A stretch of 64,000 bases of DNA from assembly GCA_028285305.1 (NCBI GenBank), contig JANQPV010000044.1:310001-374000 (forward strand). The letters are read 5' to 3'. Source of the stretch: Alphaproteobacteria bacterium (lineage in GTDB: Bacteria; Pseudomonadota; Alphaproteobacteria; SMXP01). The notes under the pieces were generated by a model. That model did no database searches. It saw only the letters and a program-made list of their open reading frames with translations, and was not told where the DNA came from. The position numbers and the translations under genes were made by a program. Below are positions 7,804 to 17,060 of the stretch, piece by piece; the first letter of the stretch is position 1; the number at the start of each line of letters is the position of its first letter.

Positions 7804-8393
7804 GTTTTCCCCTTGATTTACTTGCTCTCAAGAGCCCCAAGGCATTGTCAAAAAAATGTGACAGAGATTTGCCGACGTTTCAAGCAGGGTTGAAATGTTT
7901 TTCGCGACGTCGCGCGGCAGTTGCATTGGTTCGATGCAAAACTATCATAAATGACTTCGTTTTGGTCAGACCGATCCCTAATGGGTGTTCCGGACAGGCC
8001 TTTTGAATCCCGCCCGGTTCATCCGTGTACGTGTTCTGTTGGTTCACGCTGTAGTTGAAGGAACGGCGCAAAAGCACAACTTTTGAGAGAGGATAGGCTA
8101 ACCAAGACCGGCGCTTCGATTGGCGCGTCCGTCCGTTTGAGAAATGGTCCGAACCTTGCGACGGAAACATTCGAAATCGCTCATGTTCGGGGACGGGGCA
8201 CAATCTGTTTTCTGCCGCAAAGTCTATCTGCCTTGATCCCGTTCCAGTCGCGCCACAAAACGGACCCAATATTCCTGTTGCGTGCGCGGGAACGCAGGCG
8301 AAACGAGGTAAATCAGGGGGTCACTAGGGCTTGATGAACACTCAGAGCGCGCATATGGTCCCCGTGAAAAATTCCAAGGATTGGAGCTCATCT
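7804..8393. other. 590-base stretch without a convincing gene
   Basis: It lies between the cysteine-rich protein and the secreted protein gene, which are transcribed away from each other. Open frames here have no recognisable motifs and no good ribosome sites. It presumably contains both promoters; I see no clear structural RNA. Confidence 0.5.
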
Positions 8394-8879
8394 ATGAAAC
8401 TGCTTACTTCACTTGCTGCCCTCGCTTTTTTGGCCGCTTCGTCCGTTGCATTTGCACAAAGCTCCAATCAAGCATCGTCCTCTCAGCCAGCGGCTAATAG
8501 TTCCGGCGGCGGAGGCGGCGTCAGTTTATTTGGCGGTGGACGGAAATATGTTTGTGGTTGGCGCGTTACGGGCCCTAAAAACCAGCCGAATACGGTTTTT
8601 CACCTGCGTGATCACAAAATGAAGGAGGGAGACAATGTCCGTGTGACGGTCAAAAACGAAGGTCCGGGCTTTGTGATGCTGGCCTTCGGAAACGGTCAAA
8701 CGACGCGAGAGTTCATCTCTCCTGGCAGTGCTGCGGTCTATACGGTGCCTAAGACCGCAAAACGGGTGCTGTTGTTGGTGCCGAGCAATAGCGATTCAAA
8801 CACGGCCCAAGGTGTTGTTCAATGCAAAGGCCGGGGCTGTGCCGATCAGGACGAGTGTTTGACGCCCGCGAGCGGCTAA
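8394..8879 (+). CDS. Secreted protein of unknown function
   Basis: The 161-residue product has a clear Sec signal peptide (KLLTSLAALAFLAASSVAFA), a Ser/Gln/Gly-rich linker with a five-Gly run, and a compact domain with four cysteines (one near its start, three in the C-terminal QCKGRGCADQDEC part) that could form disulfides. The frame is open upstream, but the ATG at 8394 places the signal peptide at the N-terminus and has GGAG nine bases before it. I do not recognise the domain. A strong terminator follows, so it is probably monocistronic. Confidence 0.75.
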   Translation: MKLLTSLAALAFLAASSVAFAQSSNQASSSQPAANSSGGGGGVSLFGGGRKYVCGWRVTGPKNQPNTVFHLRDHKMKEGDNVRVTVKNEGPGFVMLAFGNGQTTREFISPGSAAVYTVPKTAKRVLLLVPSNSDSNTAQGVVQCKGRGCADQDECLTPASG

Positions 8880-8915
8880 ACCCTCACCTTTCCACGCGAT
8901 TAGATGGTATAAATA

Positions 8916-8949
8916 TCCCCGCCTGGGTCTCCGAGCGGGGATTTTTGTT
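8916..8949 (+). terminator. Intrinsic terminator after the secreted protein gene
   Basis: TCCCCGC (8916-8922) pairs with GCGGGGA (8935-8941) around a 12-base loop and is followed directly by TTTTTGTTT. The position 37 bases after the stop codon fits rho-independent termination of the upstream gene. Confidence 0.9.
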
Positions 8950-8996
8950 TCCCGAGACTACATTGTCTCGATTACGGGTCTCCGAGATTTCAATCT

Positions 8997-9545
8997 ATGA
9001 CGTCTTTAGGATTTCAATCCGTCCTTTCCTTTTGGTTCGATCCGGCCAATACAAAGTCGTGGTTCAAAAAAGACGAAGAATTCGATCGTTTGATTGCTGA
9101 GCAGTTTGGTGAAATTCACGCTGCTGCTGCGCGCGGTGAACTTTGGACGTGGCGAGAGAAACCGGAAGGCCGTTTGGCCGAAGTTATCGTCTTGGATCAG
9201 TTTTCGCGGAATATGTTTCGCGGCGATCGCCGTTCCTTCGCTTTCGATTCCCTCGCGCTTGTGCTGGCGCAAGAGGCGATTGCTCAAGGTACTGACAAAT
9301 CCCTTGATCCAGACCGGCGGCAATTCCTCTACATGCCCTTCATGCACAGCGAGTCCTTAAAGGTACACGAACGAGCGGTCGAACTCTTTGGTAGTCTTGA
9401 GGCGGAAGATAACTTGCGATATGAACTCCGGCATTTGGAAATCCTCAAACGGTTCGGACGTTATCCGCATCGCAACGAAATTCTGGGCCGGTCTTCGACC
9501 ACCGAAGAACTTGCTTTTCTGTCGCAGCCCGGCTCTGCTTTCTAG
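8997..9545 (+). CDS. DUF924 family protein
   Basis: This 182-residue protein has the DUF924 signature: LSFWFDPANTKSWFKKDEEFD near the N-terminus, LAEVIVLDQFSRNMFRGD in the middle (residues 60-78) and a helical DRRQFLYMPFMHSES block. The family is an all-helical, TPR-like cytosolic fold with no established activity. Only a weak ribosome site precedes the ATG. Confidence 0.9.
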   Translation: MTSLGFQSVLSFWFDPANTKSWFKKDEEFDRLIAEQFGEIHAAAARGELWTWREKPEGRLAEVIVLDQFSRNMFRGDRRSFAFDSLALVLAQEAIAQGTDKSLDPDRRQFLYMPFMHSESLKVHERAVELFGSLEAEDNLRYELRHLEILKRFGRYPHRNEILGRSSTTEELAFLSQPGSAF

Positions 9546-9628
9546 TTAAAAGTCTGTCGCGTGAACGTGATTGGGACGTGAGGGCGTGCCGATGATATTT
9601 AGGTGTATCGGATCTAGGAGATACGCCT

Positions 9629-10483
9629 ATGACTCACTCGGTGCTTCGCTCAGTGTTCCTTTCGATTGTTGCTCTGTCTCTCATGGCGCTTGCGCCTGCG
9701 CTTGAGCGGCTTGCCGTGGCCGAGTCCAAATTGGTTGACCCTGTTTGGGACGTCTTCGAGGCCGACTCCAACATCGAGGTGGATCATTCGGCCTGGACGG
9801 CCTTTCTTCAAACCTATGTGACAACCGATGCAGAAGGGATCAATCGGGTTGCCTATGCTGATGTAACGAATACGGATCAAACAGCACTTGATGATTATCT
9901 TACCGACTTACAGAGTGTGGACCCGCGGCGTCTGAACCGGAACGAACAACTGGCCTACTGGACGAATCTGTACAATGCGCGGACGGTCGATCTGATCCTT
10001 GAGTATTACCCTGTTAAGTCGATCAGAGAGATAAAGTTCGGGCTCTTTAGCACAGGCCCATGGGGCGAGCCCCTGATGACAGTGATTGGGAAAGACCTCA
10101 GCCTCAATCACATCGAAAGCGGCATTGTTCGCCCGATCTGGGATGAGCCTCGGATCCACTACACCTTCAACTGCGCGGCCTTGGGTTGCCCCAACTTGGG
10201 CAAAGAAGCCTACCGGGGTGCAACAATCGAGAGGCAGATGGAAGAGGCGGCAAACGCCTATGTGAACCATTCACGTGGTGTGGCCTTTGATGAAGACGGC
10301 GAATTGATCCTTTCAAAAATCTATGCTTGGTACAGAGAAGATTATGGCGAGGGCAAAGAGGGAGTCCTAAGCCACATCAAAAAATATCTTCCGGCCGATA
10401 CAGCGGCGCTCGTTCGCGAGCGAGGCAAAGTGGACAGCTACGCCTACGATTGGGACCTCAATGATGCGGCAACAGCGGAATAG
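9629..10483 (+). CDS. DUF547 domain protein, exported
   Basis: The 284-residue product starts with a hydrophobic signal sequence (about residues 1-30) and carries a DUF547 domain. Its hallmarks are LNRNEQLAYWTNLYNARTVDLIL, the HIESGIVRP segment and HYTFNCAALGCPNLGKEAY. The domain is thought to be related to the transglutaminase/NlpC-like papain fold, with Cys and His as candidate active residues, but its function is not established. CTAGGAG lies eight bases before the ATG. It converges on a radical SAM gene 11 bases away. Confidence 0.85.
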   Translation: MTHSVLRSVFLSIVALSLMALAPALERLAVAESKLVDPVWDVFEADSNIEVDHSAWTAFLQTYVTTDAEGINRVAYADVTNTDQTALDDYLTDLQSVDPRRLNRNEQLAYWTNLYNARTVDLILEYYPVKSIREIKFGLFSTGPWGEPLMTVIGKDLSLNHIESGIVRPIWDEPRIHYTFNCAALGCPNLGKEAYRGATIERQMEEAANAYVNHSRGVAFDEDGELILSKIYAWYREDYGEGKEGVLSHIKKYLPADTAALVRERGKVDSYAYDWDLNDAATAE

Positions 10484-10494
10484 GCGCACCGCGA

Positions 10495-11871
10495 TCATTC
10501 GCTCTTCAGGAACGCCAGCCGTTCTTTTTCGGCTTTGAGAGTTCCCTTGAGTCTTTTCGTTTTCAGCTTCTCGGCAGGTTGGGGAAGAGGGGTCCATGTC
10601 CGGCCGTGTTGGTCTTTTACTGTTTGGGTGATGAAAGTATCCCGTTTTGCGTTATGGACGCACATGGAGATGGGACCATCCCGGGTCATGGTCATGAACA
10701 CACATGCCTCACAGCGGTCTCGGGAGAGGGTGCGGGCATCCATGAAGTTGTGAATGTAGAAAGTTAGCTTGCTGATCTTTCCTCGTGACCTCAATAAGCC
10801 TGGTATGAGCGCGCGCACTTTCCTGCCGGCGGTCTTGACCAGGAGGGGAAGGATTTTGGGGTGGCGTAAACATGCTTTTGTCACGCGCCCTGCCGCCTTT
10901 CCCAGTTTCTTGCGGTCCAAATAGGTGTTCTCGAGCTCGCTGAAGATCTTTTCCAAGAGCATAGGCTCGTCGAAAAGGGGTGTCACCGTTGTTCCTGAGA
11001 CTAGGCACGCGGTGTAGGCATTACACTCGGGATGGCCGACTTGCGGGCGTGTTGCCCATAGGTCGGCACTGGCCGCTGCATTTACCGCTTCTTTCACACA
11101 GGAGATCGAGACGCTTCCGTCTGACTGTCCAAGGACACCGCGTCCGGTCTCGGCTTGCAGCTGAAAGGAGCACAGGTGAATATCATGAGCCTGTTGAAGG
11201 AAGAAGCCACACAGATCTTGGATCTGAGCTGCATTTCCATCGAATACCGTGGTGTTGAACAATATGTCGAGGCCCAGTCCCTTTGCACGCGAGATATAGT
11301 CCAGACGCAGGGCATTTAGTTCCATCTCTGTTCGAAAGCCTGAACGCTCCTGCGTGAGATCGACATGAAAGGCGACATCTCTCAGTCCGGCGCTTGCTAA
11401 TCGTTTCAATAGGGGACGCGTCGCGCGAATACCATTCGTAAACAAGGATGTGGCGAGTCCGCGGGATGCGGTGTAGGCGACGATTTGCTCCAGTTCGTCG
11501 TGGTCTCTGAGAGTGGGGTCGCCGCCCGTGATTTGAACATTTGTATGCGGACCATAGTCGTGAACGATGCGATCGATGCGCCGGAATATTTCTACGAGAG
11601 GCAAGTCGAGCACGGCCTCGGACTGGTCGGACAGATAGCATAGTGTGCAATCCAGATTGCAGCGTTGGGTGACTTCGAGCGCTACACACCCCATGGCGAA
11701 GTGACGCCCCGCCATTTGCAATGGAGAATCCAGATTGTGACGGACCAGGGCTTGGTGAAGTTGATGCCGGTGATTGTGTTCTTGTGGCCGTTTTGCGTGA
11801 ACCGGCCAGGCGCGGATTTCAGATGGTGAGAGACCATCACCTTTTCCGTTTCCCTTGCCCATGAGTTCCAC
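10495..11871 (-). CDS. Radical SAM enzyme with C-terminal cysteine motif
   Basis: The 458-residue protein has the radical SAM cluster motif Cys71-x3-Cys75-x2-Cys78 (TQRCNLDCTLCY), followed by the GGDPTLRDHDE glycine-rich SAM motif. The C-terminal part has a second cysteine set, Cys387-x2-Cys390-x13-Cys404, in EACVFMTMTRDGPISMC followed by VHNAKRD. This could hold an auxiliary cluster or a zinc ion. The substrate is unknown. The longest form starts at GTG 11871; an ATG at 11862 is an alternative. It is convergent with the DUF547 gene; whether they share a pathway is not clear from sequence alone. Confidence 0.85.
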   Translation of the reverse strand: MELMGKGNGKGDGLSPSEIRAWPVHAKRPQEHNHRHQLHQALVRHNLDSPLQMAGRHFAMGCVALEVTQRCNLDCTLCYLSDQSEAVLDLPLVEIFRRIDRIVHDYGPHTNVQITGGDPTLRDHDELEQIVAYTASRGLATSLFTNGIRATRPLLKRLASAGLRDVAFHVDLTQERSGFRTEMELNALRLDYISRAKGLGLDILFNTTVFDGNAAQIQDLCGFFLQQAHDIHLCSFQLQAETGRGVLGQSDGSVSISCVKEAVNAAASADLWATRPQVGHPECNAYTACLVSGTTVTPLFDEPMLLEKIFSELENTYLDRKKLGKAAGRVTKACLRHPKILPLLVKTAGRKVRALIPGLLRSRGKISKLTFYIHNFMDARTLSRDRCEACVFMTMTRDGPISMCVHNAKRDTFITQTVKDQHGRTWTPLPQPAEKLKTKRLKGTLKAEKERLAFLKSE

Positions 11872-12053
11872 TCACCATTGACGATGTTCAAACGCTAGTC
11901 GGCAGGTTCTTTCGGGGCAAATGAACGCTTTTCACGTTTTCGTTTGCAAGTCATTGTCGGCCATGTCCGGAAGTCATGGCTGCTTGTTCGGATGCCCTCA
12001 AGACAAGTGTGCGGGAAGCGTGTAGATGGGCGCAAACGGGAGATTGAGCCAGC

Positions 12054-12839
12054 ATGAGTGAAGAGAGTGTCTATCGTCTTGAAGGGGACGGAATAATCCC
12101 CAACAGACTTTCCGCGGGTCCTTGGAATCCGGACTTCCAACACGGCGGTGGTCCGGCTGCGTTGTTTGCCAGGGCTGCTGAGACCATTGAGAGCAGGGTC
12201 CCCATGCGGGTGGCGCGGCTGACCATTGACCTCTTGCGGCCGGTGCCTGTCGCGCCCTTGGAGCTTAAGAGCGAAGTCGTCCGTGAAGGCTCGAAGATCC
12301 AATTGTGTGCTCTGTCTCTGCGTCATTCTGGAAAGGATGTCGCCCGAGCCAGCGCTCTCAAAATTCGTGTGACCAAAGACGAATCGGCGGGTGCCGAGAT
12401 TGCTGTCGAGGATTCGCTCGATGTTCCGCTCTTTAATCAGTTTGAAACGGATCGCAGAACCGAAGGCCGGTCTGATTTTCAAAAAGTCATTGAGCGGCGT
12501 AATGCTGTCGGAGGGTTTACGGTGCCCGGACCGGGGGCGTGTTGGATCCGCGTCCAGTTGCCGTTGATCGAAGGTGAGGCCAACAGTCCCTTGATGCGGG
12601 CGGCTGTAACGTCGGACTTTTGTAACGCCACATCGTCCGTATTGGACGTAGAGAAGTGGAGTTTCATCAATGCGGACGTTTCCTTGAGTCTGACGCGCGA
12701 GCCCGTCGGCGACTGGATTCTTCTAAACGCCGTCAGTTGGATGAGTGCAGACGGTGTGGGCATGGCGAGCGGCCGGTTGGCGGATGAGACCGGCTATTTC
12801 GGCCGTGCTTTACAGAACTTGGTTCTCGAGCCGCGATAG
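12054..12839 (+). CDS. Thioesterase-family protein (TesB-like hot-dog)
   Basis: This 261-residue protein resembles the acyl-CoA thioesterase II-like group with two tandem hot-dog domains. The first domain contains WNPDFQHGGGPAALFARAAE and ARLTIDLLRPVPVAPLELKSEVVREG. The second contains NADVSLSLTREPVGDWILLN and ADGVGMASGRLADETGYFGRALQNL. Such proteins hydrolyse acyl-CoA esters, although the catalytic residues of this subgroup are not obvious here. No partner operon is evident. Confidence 0.8.
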   Translation: MSEESVYRLEGDGIIPNRLSAGPWNPDFQHGGGPAALFARAAETIESRVPMRVARLTIDLLRPVPVAPLELKSEVVREGSKIQLCALSLRHSGKDVARASALKIRVTKDESAGAEIAVEDSLDVPLFNQFETDRRTEGRSDFQKVIERRNAVGGFTVPGPGACWIRVQLPLIEGEANSPLMRAAVTSDFCNATSSVLDVEKWSFINADVSLSLTREPVGDWILLNAVSWMSADGVGMASGRLADETGYFGRALQNLVLEPR

Positions 12840-12874
12840 GCTCGGCGATCCCACAGCGGGGTCGAGCGCCCACG

Positions 12875-13888
12875 CTAGAACAGGCGAACGATCGATTTCC
12901 CAAAGTTCATACCCGCCAGCATATCGCAGAATGCTTGCGGTGTGTTTTCAAGTCCATCCGTGATGTGATCGAAACTTGCGAGCTTGCCCTCCTGGAGCCA
13001 TCCCGTGATTTCTGCGAGGATGGCGGGAGCGTCCTCAACATAATCAGAGAACATAAAGCCGCGCATCATCGCCCGTTTGGTGACCAATTCCCAAATGTTT
13101 CGGATGCCGGGAGCCGTTTGATCTGTATCGTAAGATGACACGGACCCGCACAGGGCAATGCGGGCGAATTCTTTAAGGTTGCCCGCTGCGGCGCTGAGCA
13201 GCTCGCCGCCCACGTTATCGAAGTAAACATCGATACCATCTGGGAACGCATCTTTGACCAAACGGTCTAGCGGCGCACTGGTCTTGTAGTTTATTGCGGC
13301 GTCCAACCCGACTGCGTCTACCAACCAACTGCATTTCTCCTGCGTGCTCGCCGTCCCAACGACGCGGGCTCCCTTGAGCTTGGCAATTTGGCCAGCGACG
13401 GTTCCCACTGCGCTGGCGGCGGCCGAGACGAGGACGTCCTCGCCCGCTTTGACCTCTCCGACATTGAGCATACCCAGATGTGCGGTGATTCCTGTCGGGC
13501 CAAGTACCCCTGCAAAGTAATAAAGGGGCATGTTTGCGGGATTATCTATAGGGATTGTGATGTCCGATCCGTTGGTGATGACATAGTCTTGCCAGGATGA
13601 CCGGGCGAGAATCTGGGTTCCTTTTGGGAAGGATGGCGCCTTGCTTTCCACGACTTCTCCGAGCGTGATGCTCATGGCGGGTTCGCCGAGGGGCATGGCC
13701 GCAAGGTAGTTATCGCTCGCGCCCTCCTGCATCCATTGGCGGAACCCCGCGTCCAAAGAAAAGTACTGGTTGCGGAGGAGGAATTCTCCGTCGCGCACGG
13801 GGCGCAATTCTGTCTCAGTCACTTGAAAGTTCGACGGTTTGATTGGACCGCGAGGGTAAGAAGCGAGAAGAACTTGACGGTTTTTCAT
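12875..13888 (-). CDS. NADP-dependent MDR oxidoreductase (leukotriene B4 dehydrogenase/CurA-like)
   Basis: The 337-residue protein matches the zinc-free medium-chain reductase group that includes alkenal/one reductases and curcumin reductase. The N-terminus (LASYPRGPIKPSNFQVTETELRPVRDGEFLLRNQYFSLD) is typical. The nucleotide site reads VSAAASAVGTVAGQIAKLKGARVVGTAS near residues 153-180. No structural zinc cysteines are present. It probably reduces an activated carbon-carbon double bond with NADPH. Confidence 0.9.
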   Translation of the reverse strand: MKNRQVLLASYPRGPIKPSNFQVTETELRPVRDGEFLLRNQYFSLDAGFRQWMQEGASDNYLAAMPLGEPAMSITLGEVVESKAPSFPKGTQILARSSWQDYVITNGSDITIPIDNPANMPLYYFAGVLGPTGITAHLGMLNVGEVKAGEDVLVSAAASAVGTVAGQIAKLKGARVVGTASTQEKCSWLVDAVGLDAAINYKTSAPLDRLVKDAFPDGIDVYFDNVGGELLSAAAGNLKEFARIALCGSVSSYDTDQTAPGIRNIWELVTKRAMMRGFMFSDYVEDAPAILAEITGWLQEGKLASFDHITDGLENTPQAFCDMLAGMNFGKSIVRLF

Positions 13889-14002
13889 AGCCTGCCTGCG
13901 ATTCCGATTGAGGGAGCCTCAGTCTTAGGCCGAATTGGGGGCTGGGCTCAAGCCGAGTAAACGCTTCTCTATTTCCTCTTTGTCAAGATCAGTGGGCGAG
14001 AT

Positions 14003-14452
14003 CTACTTCAAATAGCCTTCCAGCTTTTCGAGGACTTCGCCCCAACCGCCGCGCCGGTCTTCTGGCGAGTCCTGCTCGTTCAAAAGTGTCAGTTTATCCG
14101 TCACGACCAATTGGCATCCATCTCTTTGTTCTGAGAACTCAAGAGATATGATGGAAGCAGAAATCAGTGTGTGGCTTTTCGATATACGTTCCGAGTTGAT
14201 GATATGCGTGCCCGGGACAATATCCAGATAGCGGGAGTCCTCAATGTAGGGTTCTTCACCCTCGGGGCCGAAGACGATCCTTTTTGTCCCGCCCACTTCA
14301 AAAGCGTGTTCCTCGACGGCGCCGGACCACCCATTGTCGCCCGGGCAGCACCACTGCTGGAGAGCTTCGGTGCTTTGCCAAGCCGCGAAAACATCCTCGA
14401 CGGACGCACCTAAAGTGCGTGTGAGTTGAATCGTTTCGTGGATCAAAGTCAT
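14003..14452 (-). CDS. SRPBCC/AHSA1-like domain protein
   Basis: This 149-residue protein has the AHSA1-like START-fold pattern: IQLTRTLGASVEDVFAAWQSTEALQQWCCPGDNG, followed by a VGGTKRIVFGPEGEEPYIEDSRYLDIVPGTHI centre and a C-terminal RRGGWGEVLEKLEGYLK helix. Such proteins bind small hydrophobic ligands. It is translated from an ATG that overlaps the stop of the ArsR-type regulator by four bases, a very common two-gene unit. Confidence 0.9.
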   Translation of the reverse strand: MTLIHETIQLTRTLGASVEDVFAAWQSTEALQQWCCPGDNGWSGAVEEHAFEVGGTKRIVFGPEGEEPYIEDSRYLDIVPGTHIINSERISKSHTLISASIISLEFSEQRDGCQLVVTDKLTLLNEQDSPEDRRGGWGEVLEKLEGYLK

Positions 14453-14769
14453 TTGTCACCTCCCTTGTTGAGGTACTTCTCCAAGCTGTCGAGTTTGCGT
14501 TCCCACCCCTTGCGCCGGTCTTCCAGCCATCGTTCGATGAGTTTCATTTTGTCTTCTCCAATCTCGCACATTCGTACACGGCCTATCTTTTGAGTGCGGA
14601 CAAGACCGACACCTTCCAACACCGCAATATGTTGATGCACCGCGGACAGTGACATGTCGAACGGTTCGGAAAGCTCCGACATGGAGGCCTGACCGGCGGA
14701 CAAGCGCTCGACGATTTGCCGTCGCGTTGGATCGGCGAGTGCGGTAAAGAGTTGGTCGATTTCGTTCAT
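14449..14769 (-). CDS. ArsR-family transcriptional regulator
   Basis: This 106-residue winged-helix protein has LFTALADPTRRQIVERLSAGQASMSELSEPFDMSLSAVHQHIAVLEGVGLV, the canonical ArsR/HTH_5 region, and no metal-binding cysteines, as in regulators paired with SRPBCC proteins. It is the first gene of the pair, and a palindrome overlaps its own start codon, which suggests autorepression. Confidence 0.92.
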   Translation of the reverse strand: MNEIDQLFTALADPTRRQIVERLSAGQASMSELSEPFDMSLSAVHQHIAVLEGVGLVRTQKIGRVRMCEIGEDKMKLIERWLEDRRKGWERKLDSLEKYLNKGGDK

Positions 14770-14797
14770 AATACTTTAGTTAGCACTTAAGTATTAT
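14768..14797. promoter_or_regulatory. Palindromic operator at the ArsR start
   Basis: ATAATACTT (14768-14776) and AAGTATTAT (14789-14797) form a perfect 9-bp inverted repeat that includes the first bases of the regulator's start codon. On the minus strand TTGACA lies at its outer edge (14797-14802). The position fits autoregulation of the ArsR-SRPBCC unit. Confidence 0.6.
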
Positions 14798-14856
14798 GTC
14801 AACAACAAACCTGCGTCAACACTTTACGCAATGCTGTGTACGTTCCGTTTTTCGAG

Positions 14857-16344
14857 TTATTCCGCCGGGGTCGGTTTGGGGTCCGTGGGCTTCTTGGCAA
14901 ATGCGACTTCAGGTGTAGGGATAATGCCGCTATTGCGCGACTTTAGCTGCTTGATGATGTCGTCGTGTCGGGCGTTATCGATCCGGTATTTGGAGCAACA
15001 CCAGACCGAGACCACGGCAAATCCGCAGACGATCGGTCCGTACAAGAGCGCCAGCCAAACAATCTTGTCCGGCGGAATGTCTGAGGGCAGAATATTCTGC
15101 CCTTTTGGCCATGCAATCAGATCCAAAGCGATGCCGGCCACGAACTTGCCCAATCCGGTGGTCGCCTTCGATGAGAATGTCAGGGCACCATAGAACACGC
15201 CTTCTTGGCGCTTACCGGATTCTAATTCGTGCTCGTCGGCAATGTCGCCAATCATAGAGGGAGATGTCACGAGGGCTTGCATCGTGCCGATCATTTGTAC
15301 GAAGCGAAAGACCATGAGCGTGATAAGCAGTGAATTCGATCCGGCTGGCGGCAGCCATCCTGCCAAGTAAAGGAGAATGGGGATGACTTGCCAAAGGGCC
15401 CACCAAGCGATCGCTGCCATGATGATGGGTTTCTTGTCGAATCGACGGTGAAGGGCGCGAGTCAGGAAGGAGCCAACAAGAAATCCCGCCGTACCAATTA
15501 TGATGAGAAAAAAGAGCCTTTCGCTTTCGAGCTCCCAGATATAGCTGCCGACATAGAGGGCCAGTGCGGTGTCGACCCCCACCATGACGAATAGAATCAA
15601 GACGCCGGAGAAGAACCAACGAAACGAATGGTTCTGGAAGGCGCTGACGACATCTTTGACAAACCCGAAAAGGCCCGGTTCATCCGTGTCGCCGGGTTTC
15701 GACAACCGAGGAATGAGATGATGTGTTCCGCGTGCGCACCAAAGCATTGTTCCCACCATGATGAGAGCTAAAGATGCCGCATAGGGCGGGTAGGCACCCG
15801 CATTCCATTGGCCTTCCTCGCCGGCGAAGAAGACCAAAAAGGCCAGAATGTAGACGGCGGCCTGGCCGGCAACGCCCAACCCTAATCGGAATTGGGCAAT
15901 ACTCGTCCGCTCCGTGTAGTGTTGGCTGAGCTCCGCACCCATGGACGCGTGGGGCACATGGAACAAGGTCAGCGCCACCCGGGCGCCGATGCCAAAGATT
16001 GTCAGCCATAGGAATAAACCGATTTGGCCGAGGCCCGCCGGGGGCGCGAACACAAGAAAAAATGTTATCGCCAAGGGAATGATTGAAACGTACATGAAGG
16101 GGTGTCGGCGACCCCATTTCGATTTCCAGCGATCAGAGATTGAACCCACAAGAGGGTCGGTGACAGCATCGGACATAAGACCGATGAGAAGGGCCAGACC
16201 CGCCAAAGACCCTGACAAGCCCAAGAGCTGGTTGTAGTAAAACAGCAGAAAGAAGCCGAATGCATAGTTCTTAATGCTCTCGGCGACCTGGCCGACGCCA
16301 TAGGAGACTTTCTCATTGAGCGTGAGGGGCCGGTCGTCGGTCAA
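14857..16344 (-). CDS. GPH-family sugar:cation symporter (MFS)
   Basis: This membrane transporter of about 495 residues matches the glycoside-pentoside-hexuronide family. It has NEKVSYGVGQVAESIKNYAFGFFLLFYYNQLLGLSGSLAG at the N-terminus and the DPLVGSISDRWKSKWGRRHPFMY loop after helix 2, plus about twelve hydrophobic segments. The frame can be read from a TTG at 16392, but AAGGAG (16352-16357) lies seven bases before a TTG at 16344, which fits the usual family start better. The substrate cannot be assigned. Confidence 0.85.
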   Translation of the reverse strand: MTDDRPLTLNEKVSYGVGQVAESIKNYAFGFFLLFYYNQLLGLSGSLAGLALLIGLMSDAVTDPLVGSISDRWKSKWGRRHPFMYVSIIPLAITFFLVFAPPAGLGQIGLFLWLTIFGIGARVALTLFHVPHASMGAELSQHYTERTSIAQFRLGLGVAGQAAVYILAFLVFFAGEEGQWNAGAYPPYAASLALIMVGTMLWCARGTHHLIPRLSKPGDTDEPGLFGFVKDVVSAFQNHSFRWFFSGVLILFVMVGVDTALALYVGSYIWELESERLFFLIIIGTAGFLVGSFLTRALHRRFDKKPIIMAAIAWWALWQVIPILLYLAGWLPPAGSNSLLITLMVFRFVQMIGTMQALVTSPSMIGDIADEHELESGKRQEGVFYGALTFSSKATTGLGKFVAGIALDLIAWPKGQNILPSDIPPDKIVWLALLYGPIVCGFAVVSVWCCSKYRIDNARHDDIIKQLKSRNSGIIPTPEVAFAKKPTDPKPTPAE

Positions 16345-16435
16345 AATTGGACTCCTTGAGACGTACTTTTCGGCATCCTCTTCATTTCGCAATCCGTGTG
16401 CAAGGTGGATTTACACTCAGGCACTGTCGCCGGTA

Positions 16436-16735
16436 TCAGCGAAAATGGTCGGACCAGGTCGAAAGTGTATCTCGCAGAACTTTTGCGTTCACAGAATAAA
16501 GCCTTTCTCTGCCGCGTTTGCTCGCTCTCAGCAGACCTGAATTGACCAATGTTGAGAGGTGGCGACTGATGGTCGGCCAGGAACACTCGAAGCGGTTGGC
16601 GATTTCGCCTGCGGTGCATTCTTTTCGAAAATGAACCGACAAAAGGATCTGGCGTCGTGCGGGGTGGGAGAGGGCTGCGAATACCCGGTCTGCGGTTTCG
16701 AGCTCTGCGATCCCCTTTGGTTGGCTATCCGACAT
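16436..16735 (-). CDS. ArsR-family transcriptional regulator
   Basis: This roughly 99-residue winged-helix regulator contains ADRVFAALSHPARRQILLSVHFRKECTAGEIANRFECSWPTISRHLSTLVNSGLL. The ATG at 16735 lies inside the end of the upstream monooxygenase-like gene (11-base overlap), so the two are translationally coupled; a longer form from 16777 is less likely. The paired palindromes upstream of the operon are the likely binding sites. Confidence 0.88.
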   Translation of the reverse strand: MSDSQPKGIAELETADRVFAALSHPARRQILLSVHFRKECTAGEIANRFECSWPTISRHLSTLVNSGLLRASKRGRERLYSVNAKVLRDTLSTWSDHFR

Positions 16736-17048
16736 GGAACTCTGTAACGTGAGGGAACTCCATGTTTGGTTTTCCATCGCGGACTTCGCACAATTGATCC
16801 ATCGGCTCCCAGATGGCCATGACTTCAGGATGTTGGTGTGCGCGCTCGGCGGCGCCTTCCTTCCACTCGAAGATCTCGAAATAGATGGGCTGTCCGGTAT
16901 CTTGCTCGTGACCTTTGAAGTGCTGAGGGGGTCGGTTGGTCACGAGTTCAAGCCGTTCAAGTGTTGGCCAATGGTTCTTCAGTAAAACCTCGAACTTTTC
17001 TTCGTTCCCTGAGGAGACCCTGTAATTGCAGATCACGATCGAAGTCAT
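16725..17048 (-). CDS. Antibiotic biosynthesis monooxygenase-like (dimeric alpha-beta barrel) protein
   Basis: This 107-residue single-domain protein looks like the ABM/Dabb fold. It begins SIVICNYRVSSGNEEKFEVLLKNHWPTLERLELV, has a central YFEIFEWKEGAAERAHQHPEVMAIWEPM strand-helix, and ends in a short acidic strand. Members include heme-degrading or quinol monooxygenases and stress proteins; the activity here is not determined. It is the first gene of an operon with an ArsR-type regulator, so it may respond to a ligand of that regulator. Confidence 0.75.
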   Translation of the reverse strand: MTSIVICNYRVSSGNEEKFEVLLKNHWPTLERLELVTNRPPQHFKGHEQDTGQPIYFEIFEWKEGAAERAHQHPEVMAIWEPMDQLCEVRDGKPNMEFPHVTEFHVG

Positions 17049-17060
17049 GTTTCTTGTCCT

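Noticed and set aside
7880-8269. Minus-strand frame of 129 codons in the 7.8-8.4 kb gap
   Set aside because: It has no ribosome site, no family motif and an irregular composition, and it lies where promoters of both flanking genes are expected.
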